From Pseudoxanthomonas sp. PXM02 (lineage in GTDB: Bacteria > Pseudomonadota > Gammaproteobacteria > Xanthomonadales > Xanthomonadaceae): a stretch of 64,000 bases of DNA. Positions within the stretch are counted from its first letter, which is position 1; the number at the start of each line of letters is the position of its first letter. Location: the NCBI RefSeq assembly GCF_014851805.1, contig NZ_JACVAK010000001.1, forward strand, positions 1-64,000, read 5' to 3'. This document shows, one piece after another, positions 16,969-26,406 of the stretch. The position numbers and the translations under genes were made by a program. The notes under the pieces were generated by a model, which was not told the origin of the DNA, made no database searches, and saw only the letters and a program-made list of their open reading frames with translations.

Positions 16969-17865
16969 ATGATTAATTCCGTGCACCGCTTGGATCTCAA
17001 TCTGCTCACTACGCTGGACGCGCTGCTTGTTGAGCTGAACGTGACACGAGCTGCGCGACGCCTGCATCTATCTCAACCCGCCGTCAGTGTGCAGCTGGCG
17101 CGTTTACGGGAATACTTTGACGATCCGCTATTGCTTCCTGGACCGCGCGGGATGCGACCAACCGCCCGAGCCAACGAACTTCGGGAGCCACTGCGGCACG
17201 CATTAGCGCTGCTGACAGAGGCGATCCTTCCCTCAGCCCCTTTCGACCCCAGGCTAGCCACGCCGACGTGGCGAATAGCTGCCTTTGACTACGGCGAGTT
17301 CACCGTTTTGTTGCCTGCTCTAGGCAGGCTTCGCGATGCCGCACCAAGCTCGCGTCTGGCACTCGTGCAGAGTGCACCAGCACAGGTGGCGATAAAGGCG
17401 GACCAAGGAGAGATCGATCTCTCCCTCATGACCGCTGCCGAAGCCCCGCAAGGCCTACGTAGTCGGTCCCTGTTTACCGAAAGGTATGTGCTAGCTGGCC
17501 GCATCGATCATCCACAACTCAAGCGGCGTCCGACGCTGGCACAGTTCTGCAAGCTAGATCATGTCATTGCGTCGCCGGATGGCGGCGGCTTCCAAGGCGT
17601 CACCGACGTGGCGCTCTCAGAACTGGGAATGGCCAGACGCGTGGTCATGTCTGTGCCTCACTTCCTCTTCCTCATTACCATACTGGAGCGTAGCGATCTG
17701 GTAGCGCTAGTTCCGTCTCGATTGATAGAAGGCAATACCTCCCTGCGCGTGGTCGAGCCACCGCTGGAAGTGCCCGGTTTCGAGATGGTCATGGTCTGGC
17801 CCGAACGGGTACATCGCGACCCAGCGCACAGGTGGCTGCGCGAGCAGATTGCAGAAGCAGTGTGA
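16969..17865 (+). CDS. LysR-family transcriptional regulator (NodD/PcpR-like)
   Basis: The 298-residue protein begins with the winged helix-turn-helix: HRLDLNLLTTLDALLVELNV, TRAARRLHLSQPAVS, in the style of NodD- and LeuO-like regulators. The effector domain starts near 95. The start at ATG 16969 is preferred for the typical distance to the first helix; ATG 16954 is also possible. It is divergent from the RidA-family gene, so regulation of that gene is likely. The inducer is unknown. Confidence 0.92.
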   Translation: MINSVHRLDLNLLTTLDALLVELNVTRAARRLHLSQPAVSVQLARLREYFDDPLLLPGPRGMRPTARANELREPLRHALALLTEAILPSAPFDPRLATPTWRIAAFDYGEFTVLLPALGRLRDAAPSSRLALVQSAPAQVAIKADQGEIDLSLMTAAEAPQGLRSRSLFTERYVLAGRIDHPQLKRRPTLAQFCKLDHVIASPDGGGFQGVTDVALSELGMARRVVMSVPHFLFLITILERSDLVALVPSRLIEGNTSLRVVEPPLEVPGFEMVMVWPERVHRDPAHRWLREQIAEAV

Positions 17866-18048
17866 GCATTCGGGGCGCGGGGGTCGGGAGCCAATCGGGC
17901 GTGCTTTGAGCTACCGCCTCGCCGTTTACAAGGACGGACAAAGGATGCTGTGCTCGGTGCTCCTGGCTATGACTGATGGCGCGAATGGATGAGCATGGAG
18001 TTTGACTGGAGTCCGAAATAGTTTTGCCCAGGAACGCCGACCGAAAGT

Positions 18049-18074
18049 TGTCCGCCATCGGCCAGAAGCAGGCA
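18049..18074. repeat. Dispersed palindromic repeat copy, last in the window
   Basis: TGTCCGCCATCGGCCAGAAG then CAGGCA. It is the rightmost member; none is seen in the island or the flagellar operon. It lies in a 325-base gap (17866-18190) otherwise free of genes. Confidence 0.65.
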
Positions 18075-18190
18075 TCGCGCATTTCCCGTATTGCTTGCAT
18101 AGCTGGATGACTGAACTCCACGGAACGTCCTAGGTGCGGCTAGGCTTCTGGCCTATCGTGGAGTCTGCGCACTGCAGAAGAGTACTTCCC

Positions 18191-19075
18191 GTGGATGTAT
18201 CAGACGCGATCGCAAGCACTTCATATCCGGGACCGGCGACAGACTCTCGACCGAGAAAAATTGTTTTTCGTACCCACGGAAGCAGCCACGGTCCGATAAC
18301 CCGACTTGTTAGTCCCTCAGATCTTGGTCAGCTGATCAAGCCATTTGTCTTCCTGGATCTGTTCGACACGCGTGATCAGACCTCGTTCCCCCGCTTCGGA
18401 TGGCACCCACATTCGGGCATCGCCACCGTGACTTTCCTGCTCCAGGGCGAAGTCGCCTATTCGGACTCGACCGGCAAGAGCGGCATCCTGCCCGAAGGCG
18501 GTGTCGAATGGATGCGCGCAGGCAACGGCGTCTGGCATACCGGCACTCCTGTAGGTGACGACCCCAAGCTGGGCTTTCAGTTATGGGTCGCCCTGCCGCC
18601 CGCCGAGGAGAACGCGTCACCGGGGAGCATCTACCTCGATCCTTGCCAAGTGCCACAGCAAGGCCCCGCGCGCGTACTGCTGGGCAGCCATGACGGTGCG
18701 CTCAGTGGCATCCCGGCACCGGCGGACATGACGTATCTCGGGGTCAAGCTGCATGCCGGACAGCGGTGGACATATACGCCGAACGCTGGGCAGCAAGTGG
18801 CCTGGCTGGCGGTGGCGTCCGGCTCGTTAGGTGCAGGCGAACGCGTCGGCGCGGGTGAACTGGTGATCTTTGCCGACTCGGACCAGCCCATCGAGATCAC
18901 GGCAGACGACGACGTTGCGTTCGTCATCGGTTCGGCCGTGCGCCATCCGCACGACCTGTGGCTGGGCAACTACTCCGTCCACACCAGCAAGGAAGGGCTG
19001 GCGCGGGGCGAAGCCGAGATCCGCCGGCTGGGCATCGCGCTGCGCGACGAAGGGCGTTTCAGGTCAGCCGGCTGA
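18191..19075 (+). CDS. Pirin-family protein
   Basis: The protein has the bicupin pirin fold. The N-terminal cupin includes the metal-site motif FGWHPHSGIATVTFLLQGE (His-x-His, then Glu further on) and the characteristic GVEWMRAGNGVWHTG. The C-terminal cupin is in the region around VKLHAGQRWTYTP. Some pirins are quercetinases, others bind regulators; the role here is open. The frame is open from ATG 18134; GTG 18191, which follows a GAAGAG, is given as start but the true start is uncertain. It overlaps the convergent LysR gene by 12 bases at the 3' end. Confidence 0.85.
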   Translation: MDVSDAIASTSYPGPATDSRPRKIVFRTHGSSHGPITRLVSPSDLGQLIKPFVFLDLFDTRDQTSFPRFGWHPHSGIATVTFLLQGEVAYSDSTGKSGILPEGGVEWMRAGNGVWHTGTPVGDDPKLGFQLWVALPPAEENASPGSIYLDPCQVPQQGPARVLLGSHDGALSGIPAPADMTYLGVKLHAGQRWTYTPNAGQQVAWLAVASGSLGAGERVGAGELVIFADSDQPIEITADDDVAFVIGSAVRHPHDLWLGNYSVHTSKEGLARGEAEIRRLGIALRDEGRFRSAG

Positions 19076-20005
19076 CGCCATCCGTTCGCTGGCCGCCGGC
19101 AGCCTGCACGGCGGCGATTGCGCCATGCGTAGCGCGACCAGATCGATGAACCGCGACACCGCCAGCGGCAGGTGTTTCCGGCTGGGGTACAGCACGTTCA
19201 ACCCGGCGCCCAGGTTCCAGTACTGCGCCAGCACCGGCACCAGGGCGCCGGACTGCAGGTCCGTCTGCGCCACCGGCTGCGGCAACAGGGCAATGCCGAC
19301 GCCTTCCACCGCGGCGTTCCTCACGGTCTCGATCGCATTGCCGCTTACCCGGATCGGCAGGCGTACATGCGCAACCTGACCGGTGTCGCACGACAGGCGC
19401 CAGCTGACGTAACCGTCGGCTTGCGGAAAACTCACCGCGTGGTGGCACGCCAACGCATCCAGATGGGCGGGCACCCCGAAGGTCTCCAGATAGCGCGGGC
19501 TGGCCACCAGCCGGTTCTTGCTGGGAGCGACCAGTTGACGCCCGACGTAGCACGAGTCTTCAAGAAGCCCGCCGCGGAAGGCGACGTCGATCCGCTCCGA
19601 GATCAGTTCGGCCTTCTCGTCGCTGAGCACGAAGTCCAGGCGCACGTGCGGGTGCTGCTCCAGGAACTCCGCGACCCACGTCATCCTGAAGTAGTCGAAG
19701 AAGTCCGCGGGCGCGGCGACCCGCACCAGGCCGGCGGCCTGCGCGCTGCCCACCATCGCCTCGCGGCCCGCATCCCGCAGACTGTCCACCTGGCCCACGC
19801 AGCGCTCGTAGAACGAGGTGCCCGCATCAGTCAGCGAGAGCTGCCGCGTGGAGCGATGCATCAACCGCGTGCCGATGCGGTCTTCTAGCTGCTGCACGCG
19901 ACGGCTCAGCGTATTTGCCGGAACACCGAGCTGCCGCGCTGCCGCGGCGAAGCTGCCGTGCCGCACGACTTCCACGAAGATCGCCACATCATTCAGATCG
20001 AGCAT
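19064..20005 (-). CDS. LysR-family transcriptional regulator
   Basis: The 313-residue protein starts at ATG 20005 directly before the helix-turn-helix (DVAIFVEVVRHGSFAAAARQ, then VPANTLSRRVQQLEDRIG). The effector domain follows from about 95. The upstream 85-codon extension of the frame overlaps the neighbouring outer-membrane gene and is rejected. It resembles the CrgA/AaeR subgroup. It is convergent with pirin and a short distance downstream of the AlgE-like gene on the same strand. Confidence 0.92.
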   Translation of the reverse strand: MLDLNDVAIFVEVVRHGSFAAAARQLGVPANTLSRRVQQLEDRIGTRLMHRSTRQLSLTDAGTSFYERCVGQVDSLRDAGREAMVGSAQAAGLVRVAAPADFFDYFRMTWVAEFLEQHPHVRLDFVLSDEKAELISERIDVAFRGGLLEDSCYVGRQLVAPSKNRLVASPRYLETFGVPAHLDALACHHAVSFPQADGYVSWRLSCDTGQVAHVRLPIRVSGNAIETVRNAAVEGVGIALLPQPVAQTDLQSGALVPVLAQYWNLGAGLNVLYPSRKHLPLAVSRFIDLVALRMAQSPPCRLPAASERMASAG

Positions 20006-20042
20006 AGGACGTCCCCGGTCTCCGGGTATGCCGGTTGCGCCG

Positions 20043-21458
20043 TTACCACGAAAACTTGGTTTCCAAGCGAACGTAGTCGCTGTTGTGCGCGCCGGCGGCG
20101 CGCAGGCTGGCGCCGACGGCGTAGCGCACCAGCTCAACCGATGCCGACAGCGCAGGCGTGAAGCGGTAGTCCGCGCGCAGTTGCGCATAGGTACCGGTCC
20201 ACGACGTGCCGCGCCCCGCCGTACCCGGCACGGGAATGCTCGGCAGCGTGTAGACCGCATCGTGCGTGGTCTGCCGCCACAGCGCGGCCAGCCCTGCCGT
20301 CAGCGTCGCCTGGGCGACAGGCTTGAACGACAACGAAGGCTTGAGATGGATCAGGTTGGTATAGCCGGTGTGCCCGCCGAGCGAAAAATAGAATCCGTTC
20401 GGGAACAGCGGATAGAAGGTTTCCATGCGTCCGTCGCCGGGACGCCGCTCGCCGGAGGCGATATCGAACTGCAGGCCGATCCTCGGCGACCATGCGATGT
20501 CGGTCGCCGTGTATCCCGTACGGGCACCGAACGCCCACGCCCGGATCTCGGTAGATCCCACCTGGCCGAACTGCCCCATGGCCTCGACATCCCAGTCGAA
20601 GCCCGCATGGCTCCCGGCGGAACGCACATCGACCACATGCCGATCCTCTTCTCCCGACGCGTCCAGGTAGCTGGCATGCCTGCGCTGATACAGCGCGTAA
20701 TAGCCGCTCAGTTGGATGTCGTCCGAGGGTTGCAGTTCCAGCCGCACGCCCGACAAGCGCATGTCGCTGTTCGAGGTATCGTCTAAGGTATGGCGGTTCC
20801 TGTACACCACGGGCTGGCTGACGAGGGCGTAGAGACGCCATGTCTCGGTTTCCCATCCCGCCCAGACGGCGTCGAACGATTGGCGCACGTTGGGCCCGTC
20901 CCGCGAGGACATGAAGCGCTCGATATCGAACACGAAATCCTGCCTCCCCACCCTCGCGCTGAAAACACCCTTGTCCCACGCGCGCGAGTAAGCCAGAAAC
21001 GCGAGCCTCAGATCGAACCGGTTGGCGTCAGTACTGCCGACCGCCTTCTTGTCGAAGGCTCTTACATCCTCGACCTGCGTAAATAGCTGCCAGTGTTCGG
21101 CGAACCGCGCATCGACGTGGAGCTGCGCCCGCTGCAGTCCGTAGCTGTCACGGGGATTGGACTGCATGGTCCCCAGCGCCGGCGCGTCGCTGGACTCGAA
21201 AATCTCGCGCACCGTCAATCCAAATGACACATAGCGGTCAGGATCGCTGTCGGAGAGCGCGATGTATTTCAATCTGTCCAGCGCATGCGTCCGGCTCTCG
21301 GGATGGGCGAGTGAAGACCAGTCTTCCCGCCAGCGATCCGCATTGATCTTCGGCCTGTCCGGCAGCGGCGGCGCCGCGTCGTACGCCATGGCGGTGCACT
21401 GTCCGACGCAGCCGAACAAGCCCACGGCCACCATCATGAACATTCTGAACCGGGCCAC
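20043..21458 (-). CDS. Alginate-export-family (AlgE-like) outer-membrane protein
   Basis: The roughly 471-residue protein has an N-terminal hydrophobic stretch consistent with a signal peptide (MFMMVAVGLFGCVGQCTAMA) and a long beta-barrel body ending in aromatic Trp (ETKFSW). The first third matches the alginate-export domain style, with DRYVSFGLTVREIFESS and FTQVEDVRAFD. The members are outer-membrane channels for anionic polymers or small substrates; a narrower assignment is not possible. GTG 21458 is proposed as start; ATG 21443 is an alternative, neither with a strong ribosome site. It is divergent from a LysR gene that may control it. Confidence 0.75.
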   Translation of the reverse strand: MARFRMFMMVAVGLFGCVGQCTAMAYDAAPPLPDRPKINADRWREDWSSLAHPESRTHALDRLKYIALSDSDPDRYVSFGLTVREIFESSDAPALGTMQSNPRDSYGLQRAQLHVDARFAEHWQLFTQVEDVRAFDKKAVGSTDANRFDLRLAFLAYSRAWDKGVFSARVGRQDFVFDIERFMSSRDGPNVRQSFDAVWAGWETETWRLYALVSQPVVYRNRHTLDDTSNSDMRLSGVRLELQPSDDIQLSGYYALYQRRHASYLDASGEEDRHVVDVRSAGSHAGFDWDVEAMGQFGQVGSTEIRAWAFGARTGYTATDIAWSPRIGLQFDIASGERRPGDGRMETFYPLFPNGFYFSLGGHTGYTNLIHLKPSLSFKPVAQATLTAGLAALWRQTTHDAVYTLPSIPVPGTAGRGTSWTGTYAQLRADYRFTPALSASVELVRYAVGASLRAAGAHNSDYVRLETKFSW

Positions 21459-21724
21459 GTGCAGGACGGCATGTCCTTTCTGATCCTGACGACGGCGGCC
21501 GCGAAACGACGCGACCGCCGCAAGGGTGGCTTCTCCGATACATCGCCTCATCAACTGTCTGGTCTCCCGAGCAGAACACGGCGTCGCCCCGCTCGCGACG
21601 ACGCACCTTGTCATCCTCGAACAGCAAGGGGTAGCACTGTTCTCTGGATAGCTGTGTCGCTCGGAACGGAACGACCGGGCGGACGATTCTGTGGCAGGCT
21701 GCGTTGCCCAACGGGGAACGCAAC

Positions 21725-22618
21725 ATGGATATCGATGATTTGATGACGTTCGTGGAACTGGCCGATGCCGGTGGCTTGTCGGCCACCGCACGGCGCTTGG
21801 GCGTGGCCAAGTCGATCGTCAGCCGTCGGCTGGCGCGGCTGGAATCGGAGCTCGGGATCCAGTTGCTGGCGCGTACCACGCGCGGCGCGGCGCTGACCGA
21901 AGCCGGCATCGCGTTCCGCGAGCACGCCGCGCGCGCCTGTGCCGAAATTGAGTCGTTCCGCGAGACGATGCTACCTGAGAGCGATCTGCGTGGTCGCCTG
22001 CGTGTGGCCGCACCGCTGTCTTTCGGCCCAGCCCATTTCGCTCCGGTGTTCACGGAGATGGCGCGACGCCATCCGCACCTCCACCTGCACACCGTCTATA
22101 GCGACCGCTTCGTCGATCTCATCGGCGAAGGCTTCGATTGCGCGATCCGCGCTGGATATCTCTCGGACTCCAACCTCATTGCCCGCCGCGTCGGACCGAT
22201 CTACGGGAAGCTGGTTGCCAGCCCGGCTTACATCCATGTCCACGGCGCTCCCGAACACCCGGATGAAATCCTCGACCATCCCGCACTCATGCAGGGCACG
22301 GAGACATGGCAGTTCATGGACGGCGACCGGATCGTTTCCGTACGTCCCCAAGGACGCTTCAAGGCTGACAACGCCGTCGCGCTGGTCAACGCCGCCCTGG
22401 CCGGTCTCGGCATCGCGTGGCTACCGGACGGTCTGACGCAGGAGCACGTGGCCTCCGGTGCACTGGTACCGCTGATGACACGCTACCCCTTGCCGACGGC
22501 AGGCATTTACGTGATCCGTCCGCCCGGGGCGTATCCCTCCCGCAAGGTCCGTGTGCTCACCGAGTTGCTGATCGAGTGTTTCGAGCAAGCGCCTCATATG
22601 GCGATTTTCAGCGGATAA
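21725..22618 (+). CDS. LysR-family transcriptional regulator
   Basis: The 297-residue protein starts at ATG 21725 after GGGGAACG, just before the helix-turn-helix (LMTFVELADAGGLSATARRL then VAKSIVSRRLARLESELG). The effector domain follows. It is of the CrgA/AaeR style that lacks tight inducer signatures. It is divergent from the AlgE-like gene and 270 bases upstream of the amidohydrolase gene on the same strand, so either may be a target. Confidence 0.92.
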   Translation: MDIDDLMTFVELADAGGLSATARRLGVAKSIVSRRLARLESELGIQLLARTTRGAALTEAGIAFREHAARACAEIESFRETMLPESDLRGRLRVAAPLSFGPAHFAPVFTEMARRHPHLHLHTVYSDRFVDLIGEGFDCAIRAGYLSDSNLIARRVGPIYGKLVASPAYIHVHGAPEHPDEILDHPALMQGTETWQFMDGDRIVSVRPQGRFKADNAVALVNAALAGLGIAWLPDGLTQEHVASGALVPLMTRYPLPTAGIYVIRPPGAYPSRKVRVLTELLIECFEQAPHMAIFSG

Positions 22619-22885
22619 GCAATCCGGTCGCAGACAGAGCGGGCATCGACATAAGACGCGGTACCCCTGCTCCCCGGCCGGAGCCTGACGCCCACGTCGA
22701 TTCGCCCGCAGTCACGACGGGGTGTCTGGCGACCTATTAGTCCATCCATGGACGAGTGCAATCCGGCTGCCGCGCTTATCAAGCAACGCCGGAAGCGCAG
22801 AACATGCCTATTCGTTCTGTTGGCGGACCACCTTCGCTTATCCACGATGGTAACCCTGTACCCCACTCCAAGGAGACACTTCGAC

Positions 22886-24685
22886 GTGCAATCCCTAGCC
22901 ACCCTGATGCTGTTACTGGCGCTGTCCTGTTGTGCGAGCACCCGCGCTGCGGAAGTGAGTGTGGGTGCCGACCTGATCGTCTACAACGCACGCATTCATA
23001 CCGGCAGCAAGACGCAGCCAGAAGCGTCCGCCGTGGCGGTCAAGGCTGGCCGCATCTATTCCGTGGGGCGTGACGCAGACATTCTCAGCCTGAAGGGCGA
23101 CCAGACCCAACTCATCGACGCCGGACAGAAGCGTCTGATTCCCGGTATCAACGATGCCCATACCCACATTCTGAACGAGCGCGGCTACAACCTCGTGGTC
23201 AGGTGGGATGGCGTACCGACGCTCAAGCGCGCCTTGGCGATGCTCAGCGAGCAGGCGAAACGCACACCGGAGGGTCACTGGGTTAAAGTCATCGGCGGCT
23301 GGTCACCATACCAGTTTAAGGAAAACCGCTTCCCCACTTTGGACGAGTTGCGCAAAGCGGTGCCCAACCGGCCGCTGATCGTGCAATACGCATATAACCG
23401 CGCTTTCATGAACGAACTGGCTATGACCGCGTTCGGCGTGGGCACGAAGAAATTTCCCGCCCTACCGGGCACCGAATTTGAGAAGGACGCCCAGGGCAAT
23501 TACACCGGTGTCGTCCATGGCTATACCTTTACTTTCATTTCGCTTGAGTCGATGGTGCCCCAGCCCTCTTTCGAGGAACAGGTGAGCTCCATCACCAACG
23601 CCATCCACGACGTCAATCGCTTCGGCGTCACCTCGATCGTCGATGCGGCGCCGCTGGTCGGCTATCCGGCAGGGCACGCGCCCGTGCAGGCCCTGATCAA
23701 GGAAAACCGGCTCAACGTCCGCTTTCCCTTCATCGATCTCCAGTTCGGCGACGAAAGCAGTGCCAGCCTGGTGGATGCGCAGATCAACGCGGTCACCCGG
23801 AAGGCGCCCATCAGCGCGGGGCAGAACCTGCATCCCACGATGGCGCACGGCCACGAGTATGAGGGTGCCGGCGAGCTGCTCAGGATGGAAGTGCACGACC
23901 ATGAGAACTTCGACCGGCCGGCGTACATCATCGATCCGGTCCTGATGCGCGGAAAGATGGAAGAGGACATCGCCAAGCTGGTACAGCACGGCATCCCGTT
24001 CCGCATGCACGTCAGCTACGACGAAAACATCTCGCCGTTCCTCGATGCCGTAGAAAGCGTCAATCGCAAGACGCCGCTGGATGGCTTGCGCTGGAGCATC
24101 GAGCACGCCGAAACGATCTCGCCGGAGAACATCGCCCGCGTCAAGAAGCTGGGTGGGGGCATCGCCCTAGATACGAAGATGGCTTCCCACGGTGACGGCT
24201 TCATCAAGACCTACGGCATGGAGAAAGCCTGGTACACGCCGCGGCTACGGGAACTGGTGGACAGTGGCGTACCGCTGGCCATGACGACGGATGCCTTTCG
24301 CGCATCCACGTTCAACCCATGGATCGGCATCAGCTGGATGACCACCGGCAAGTCGGTGTCGGGCTCGCAGATCCTGGCCGACGACAACCGCCTCACGCGC
24401 GCCGAAGCGCTAGCCCTGTTCACGGTCGGCCCAGCCTGGTTCGTCCAGCAGGAAAACGAGATGGGCAAGATCGCGCCCGGCCATCTCGCCGATTTCGCCT
24501 TGCTCGACAAGGACTACTTCACCGTTTCCGACGACCAAATCAAGACCATCTCGTCTGTGCTTACCGTCGTTGACGGTCGGGTGGTGTTCGGTGCGCAAGC
24601 CTACGCCGATCTCTCCCCCGTGCTGCCCCCCACGCTCCCGGAGTGGTCGCCGGTGAAGTATTTCGGAGATCAACATCCGAAGTGA
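22886..24685 (+). CDS. Exported YtcJ-like metal-dependent amidohydrolase
   Basis: The 599-residue protein belongs to the amidohydrolase superfamily. GTG 22886 follows AAGGAGA and opens a signal peptide (QSLATLMLLLALSCCASTRA), so it is preferred over the in-frame ATG at 22847. The metal-binding HxH motif is in DAHTHI, further ligands in the HVSYDE and SIEHAE regions, and the C-terminal Asp in MTTDAFRA. YtcJ-like enzymes hydrolyse amides or imides; the substrate is unknown. A terminator hairpin follows at 24727. Confidence 0.9.
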   Translation: MQSLATLMLLLALSCCASTRAAEVSVGADLIVYNARIHTGSKTQPEASAVAVKAGRIYSVGRDADILSLKGDQTQLIDAGQKRLIPGINDAHTHILNERGYNLVVRWDGVPTLKRALAMLSEQAKRTPEGHWVKVIGGWSPYQFKENRFPTLDELRKAVPNRPLIVQYAYNRAFMNELAMTAFGVGTKKFPALPGTEFEKDAQGNYTGVVHGYTFTFISLESMVPQPSFEEQVSSITNAIHDVNRFGVTSIVDAAPLVGYPAGHAPVQALIKENRLNVRFPFIDLQFGDESSASLVDAQINAVTRKAPISAGQNLHPTMAHGHEYEGAGELLRMEVHDHENFDRPAYIIDPVLMRGKMEEDIAKLVQHGIPFRMHVSYDENISPFLDAVESVNRKTPLDGLRWSIEHAETISPENIARVKKLGGGIALDTKMASHGDGFIKTYGMEKAWYTPRLRELVDSGVPLAMTTDAFRASTFNPWIGISWMTTGKSVSGSQILADDNRLTRAEALALFTVGPAWFVQQENEMGKIAPGHLADFALLDKDYFTVSDDQIKTISSVLTVVDGRVVFGAQAYADLSPVLPPTLPEWSPVKYFGDQHPK

Positions 24686-24726
24686 TCCTTGGCTAGCGAT
24701 ATGCCTCTTAGCCAAAACTGTTGCAG

Positions 24727-24754
24727 GCCCGCCCTCCTCTGAAGGGCGGGCTTT
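24727..24754 (+). terminator. Rho-independent terminator
   Basis: GCCCGCCCT and AGGGCGGGC form a perfect nine-base stem with a seven-base loop, followed by TTTA. It lies 41 bases past the stop of the amidohydrolase gene. Confidence 0.8.
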
Positions 24755-25114
24755 ATCTCCCCAACTTCAGTTCCATCATTAGTTTCAATGACATTCTGCC
24801 CTTTACGACGGAGTTTTCTCTCGCGAAGCGAGCCGTCCACCCTTATCCTGTGGTGTCCGCAGGACCATTACATGCCGGGCATCGGGGAGGGCCAATCTCC
24901 ATATCATGCAGCGTCATTTCATTGCCCCAAGCACAGCGTCCCGCGGAAAGGCTGGGTCTTCAAGAAGCACGCTCAGACGATTCGGCTGTAATGGATACTG
25001 ATCGTAATGAGGCCACCTAATGGATCGCGACGACACCGTCTTTCTGAGTACACGCACAGCTAATCTGTTGCGGGTACGCAACCTAGGACTGTCGAGCAGA
25101 TTCGGGACGCGGTC
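24755..25114. other. Gap at the left edge of the island
   Basis: No convincing gene. A plus-strand ORF (24788-24991) ends with a protein-like FHCPKHSVPRKGWVFKKHAQ, possibly a gene remnant. No clear transposon end or target duplication is recognised, though the island boundary probably falls here. Confidence 0.4.
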
Positions 25115-25408
25115 GTGTCGGGACAGGTGGATGACATAGGCCCTAAAGCCTTGGCTGAATGCCGGCGTTTGGTCGGCTTCGATCCGCCGCTTGCGCCGGA
25201 GCGCATTGGCCACGCGTGCCCGCGGTGTGGCGGAGACAGTGGCTACCGCGTCAATGTCCATATCTCGCAGGTGCGCGAGTACAGTTGGGAGGGAGAGCTC
25301 GTCCAGGCTGACGAAGAGCAGCTGAAGACCGAGTCACACTTGGTCTGCCGCGATTGCGAGGTCCGCATCGCGCTGACCCCGCCCCACCGGCGCACCGCGC
25401 CGGTCTGA
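25115..25408 (+). CDS. Hypothetical zinc-ribbon-like small protein
   Basis: The 97-residue product starts at GTG 25115. It contains two Cys pairs, CPRCGG near residue 35 and CRDCE near 80, spaced as in a zinc ribbon, with an acidic alternating stretch between. A short hydrophilic N-terminus resembles mobile-element accessory proteins. It is convergent with the KfrA/TnpT-like gene and is the first island gene at the left edge. I do not recognise the family; DNA or RNA binding is a guess from the zinc ribbon alone. Confidence 0.55.
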   Translation: MSGQVDDIGPKALAECRRLVGFDPPLAPERIGHACPRCGGDSGYRVNVHISQVREYSWEGELVQADEEQLKTESHLVCRDCEVRIALTPPHRRTAPV

Positions 25409-25418
25409 GTGGCCGTCC

Positions 25419-26300
25419 TCAGGAGGCGACCGCACGGCGCTGTCCCGTCGTTGCCGTCTTCCTTGGGGTACGTGCTTTCGGTAATGGTGTCGGTGCAATC
25501 GCTTGTAGGCGAGCGTTAGCCGCCGCGCTCTCGCGCTCTGCAAGGTGTTGCGCCTTCTCCGCCGCCCGCTGAGCCTGTTCGGCGGCGCGTAACGCGCTCG
25601 CATGCTCGCGGGCCTGCGTGCTCAGCTGGGCTTTCGCGACCTTGAGTTCCTGCCTTAACCGATCAATCTCGGCGTAGGCACGATCCTCGGTCTGGCGCAA
25701 ATGGGTCTGCTGGTCCTCGCGTTCGGCCGCCGCCGCGGCACGTTCCTGGTCCAGGCGTGTCAGCGCAGCCTGTAGCTGCGTTTCCTGGACGCCATGGCGC
25801 TGGTTGAGGTCCTCGCACTGACGCTGAAGATGGCTGACTTGCGTGGCCAGCTCGCCCGCACGCTGCGTACTGATCGCCAAGGCAGCTTCGGCGGCCTGTG
25901 CGGTGGCGGTGGCCTGCTGCTCCGCCGCGTTGGCCTGTCGGACCTGATCTCCGGCGGCGGTCAGCTGCGACGCAAGCGTAGCTCTGGCCTCGGTGAGCTG
26001 CTGGCGTTCGGGGGCCAAGCTTGCTTCCGCTTGGCCGCGGCCCGCCTCCAGTGCCACCTCCCACACGTGGCCCATAGCCGTCCTCACGACCTCAGGCACG
26101 TCTGGCAGCGCCAGTTTCGCGCTATGCGTCTCCAGGCGCGTCGCCAGCCCACGCCACCATGTCTCCAGCCAACGCGTGACGGTGTTCGGCGAGCCGGTAC
26201 CCAAGTGCGTACGAATGCGATCCACGGTGGGCCGTTCGCCGGCGGCAACGAGTTCATCGGCGGCGGTATGGACGTCGGTTTCAGTGATGCCGCGGGCCAT
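25419..26300 (-). CDS. KfrA-type DNA-binding coiled-coil protein (TnpT-like)
   Basis: The 293-residue protein begins with a KfrA_N DNA-binding domain: ITETDVHTAADELVAAGERP, TVDRIRTHLGTGSPNTVTRW, at residues 5-45. From about 90 to 265 it is a long alanine-, glutamine- and glutamate-rich coiled coil, ending in a basic tail. In Tn4651-type transposons a protein of this kind, TnpT, is divergent from a tyrosine recombinase, TnpS, and assists cointegrate resolution at a site between them. The same divergent layout is seen here with a 106-base intergenic region. A plasmid-type KfrA role is the alternative. Confidence 0.8.
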   Translation of the reverse strand: MARGITETDVHTAADELVAAGERPTVDRIRTHLGTGSPNTVTRWLETWWRGLATRLETHSAKLALPDVPEVVRTAMGHVWEVALEAGRGQAEASLAPERQQLTEARATLASQLTAAGDQVRQANAAEQQATATAQAAEAALAISTQRAGELATQVSHLQRQCEDLNQRHGVQETQLQAALTRLDQERAAAAAEREDQQTHLRQTEDRAYAEIDRLRQELKVAKAQLSTQAREHASALRAAEQAQRAAEKAQHLAERESAAANARLQAIAPTPLPKARTPRKTATTGQRRAVAS

Positions 26301-26406
26301 CGAAGGTCTCCTGCTGCGAAAAACGGGCTGGGCGCTCTATACATCCGATAAGTTATATTTACCGGTGGTATAATAACAAATTCATAGTGTTACATACATA
26401 GTACAT
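26301..26406. promoter_or_regulatory. Divergent promoter region and candidate recombination (res-like) site
   Basis: This 106-base AT-rich intergenic DNA separates the TnpT-like and TnpS-like genes. A TATAAT box at 26369-26374 lies 33 bases before the recombinase ATG. An imperfect inverted repeat centred on ACCGGT, with TTAT...ATAA flanks, spans about 26351-26377. In Tn4651-type elements the resolution site occupies this position. The site itself is inferred by analogy. Confidence 0.5.

Noticed and set aside
24788..24991. 67-codon ORF at the island edge
   Set aside because: Only the last 22 residues look protein-like, and there is no ribosome site; noted only as a possible remnant.
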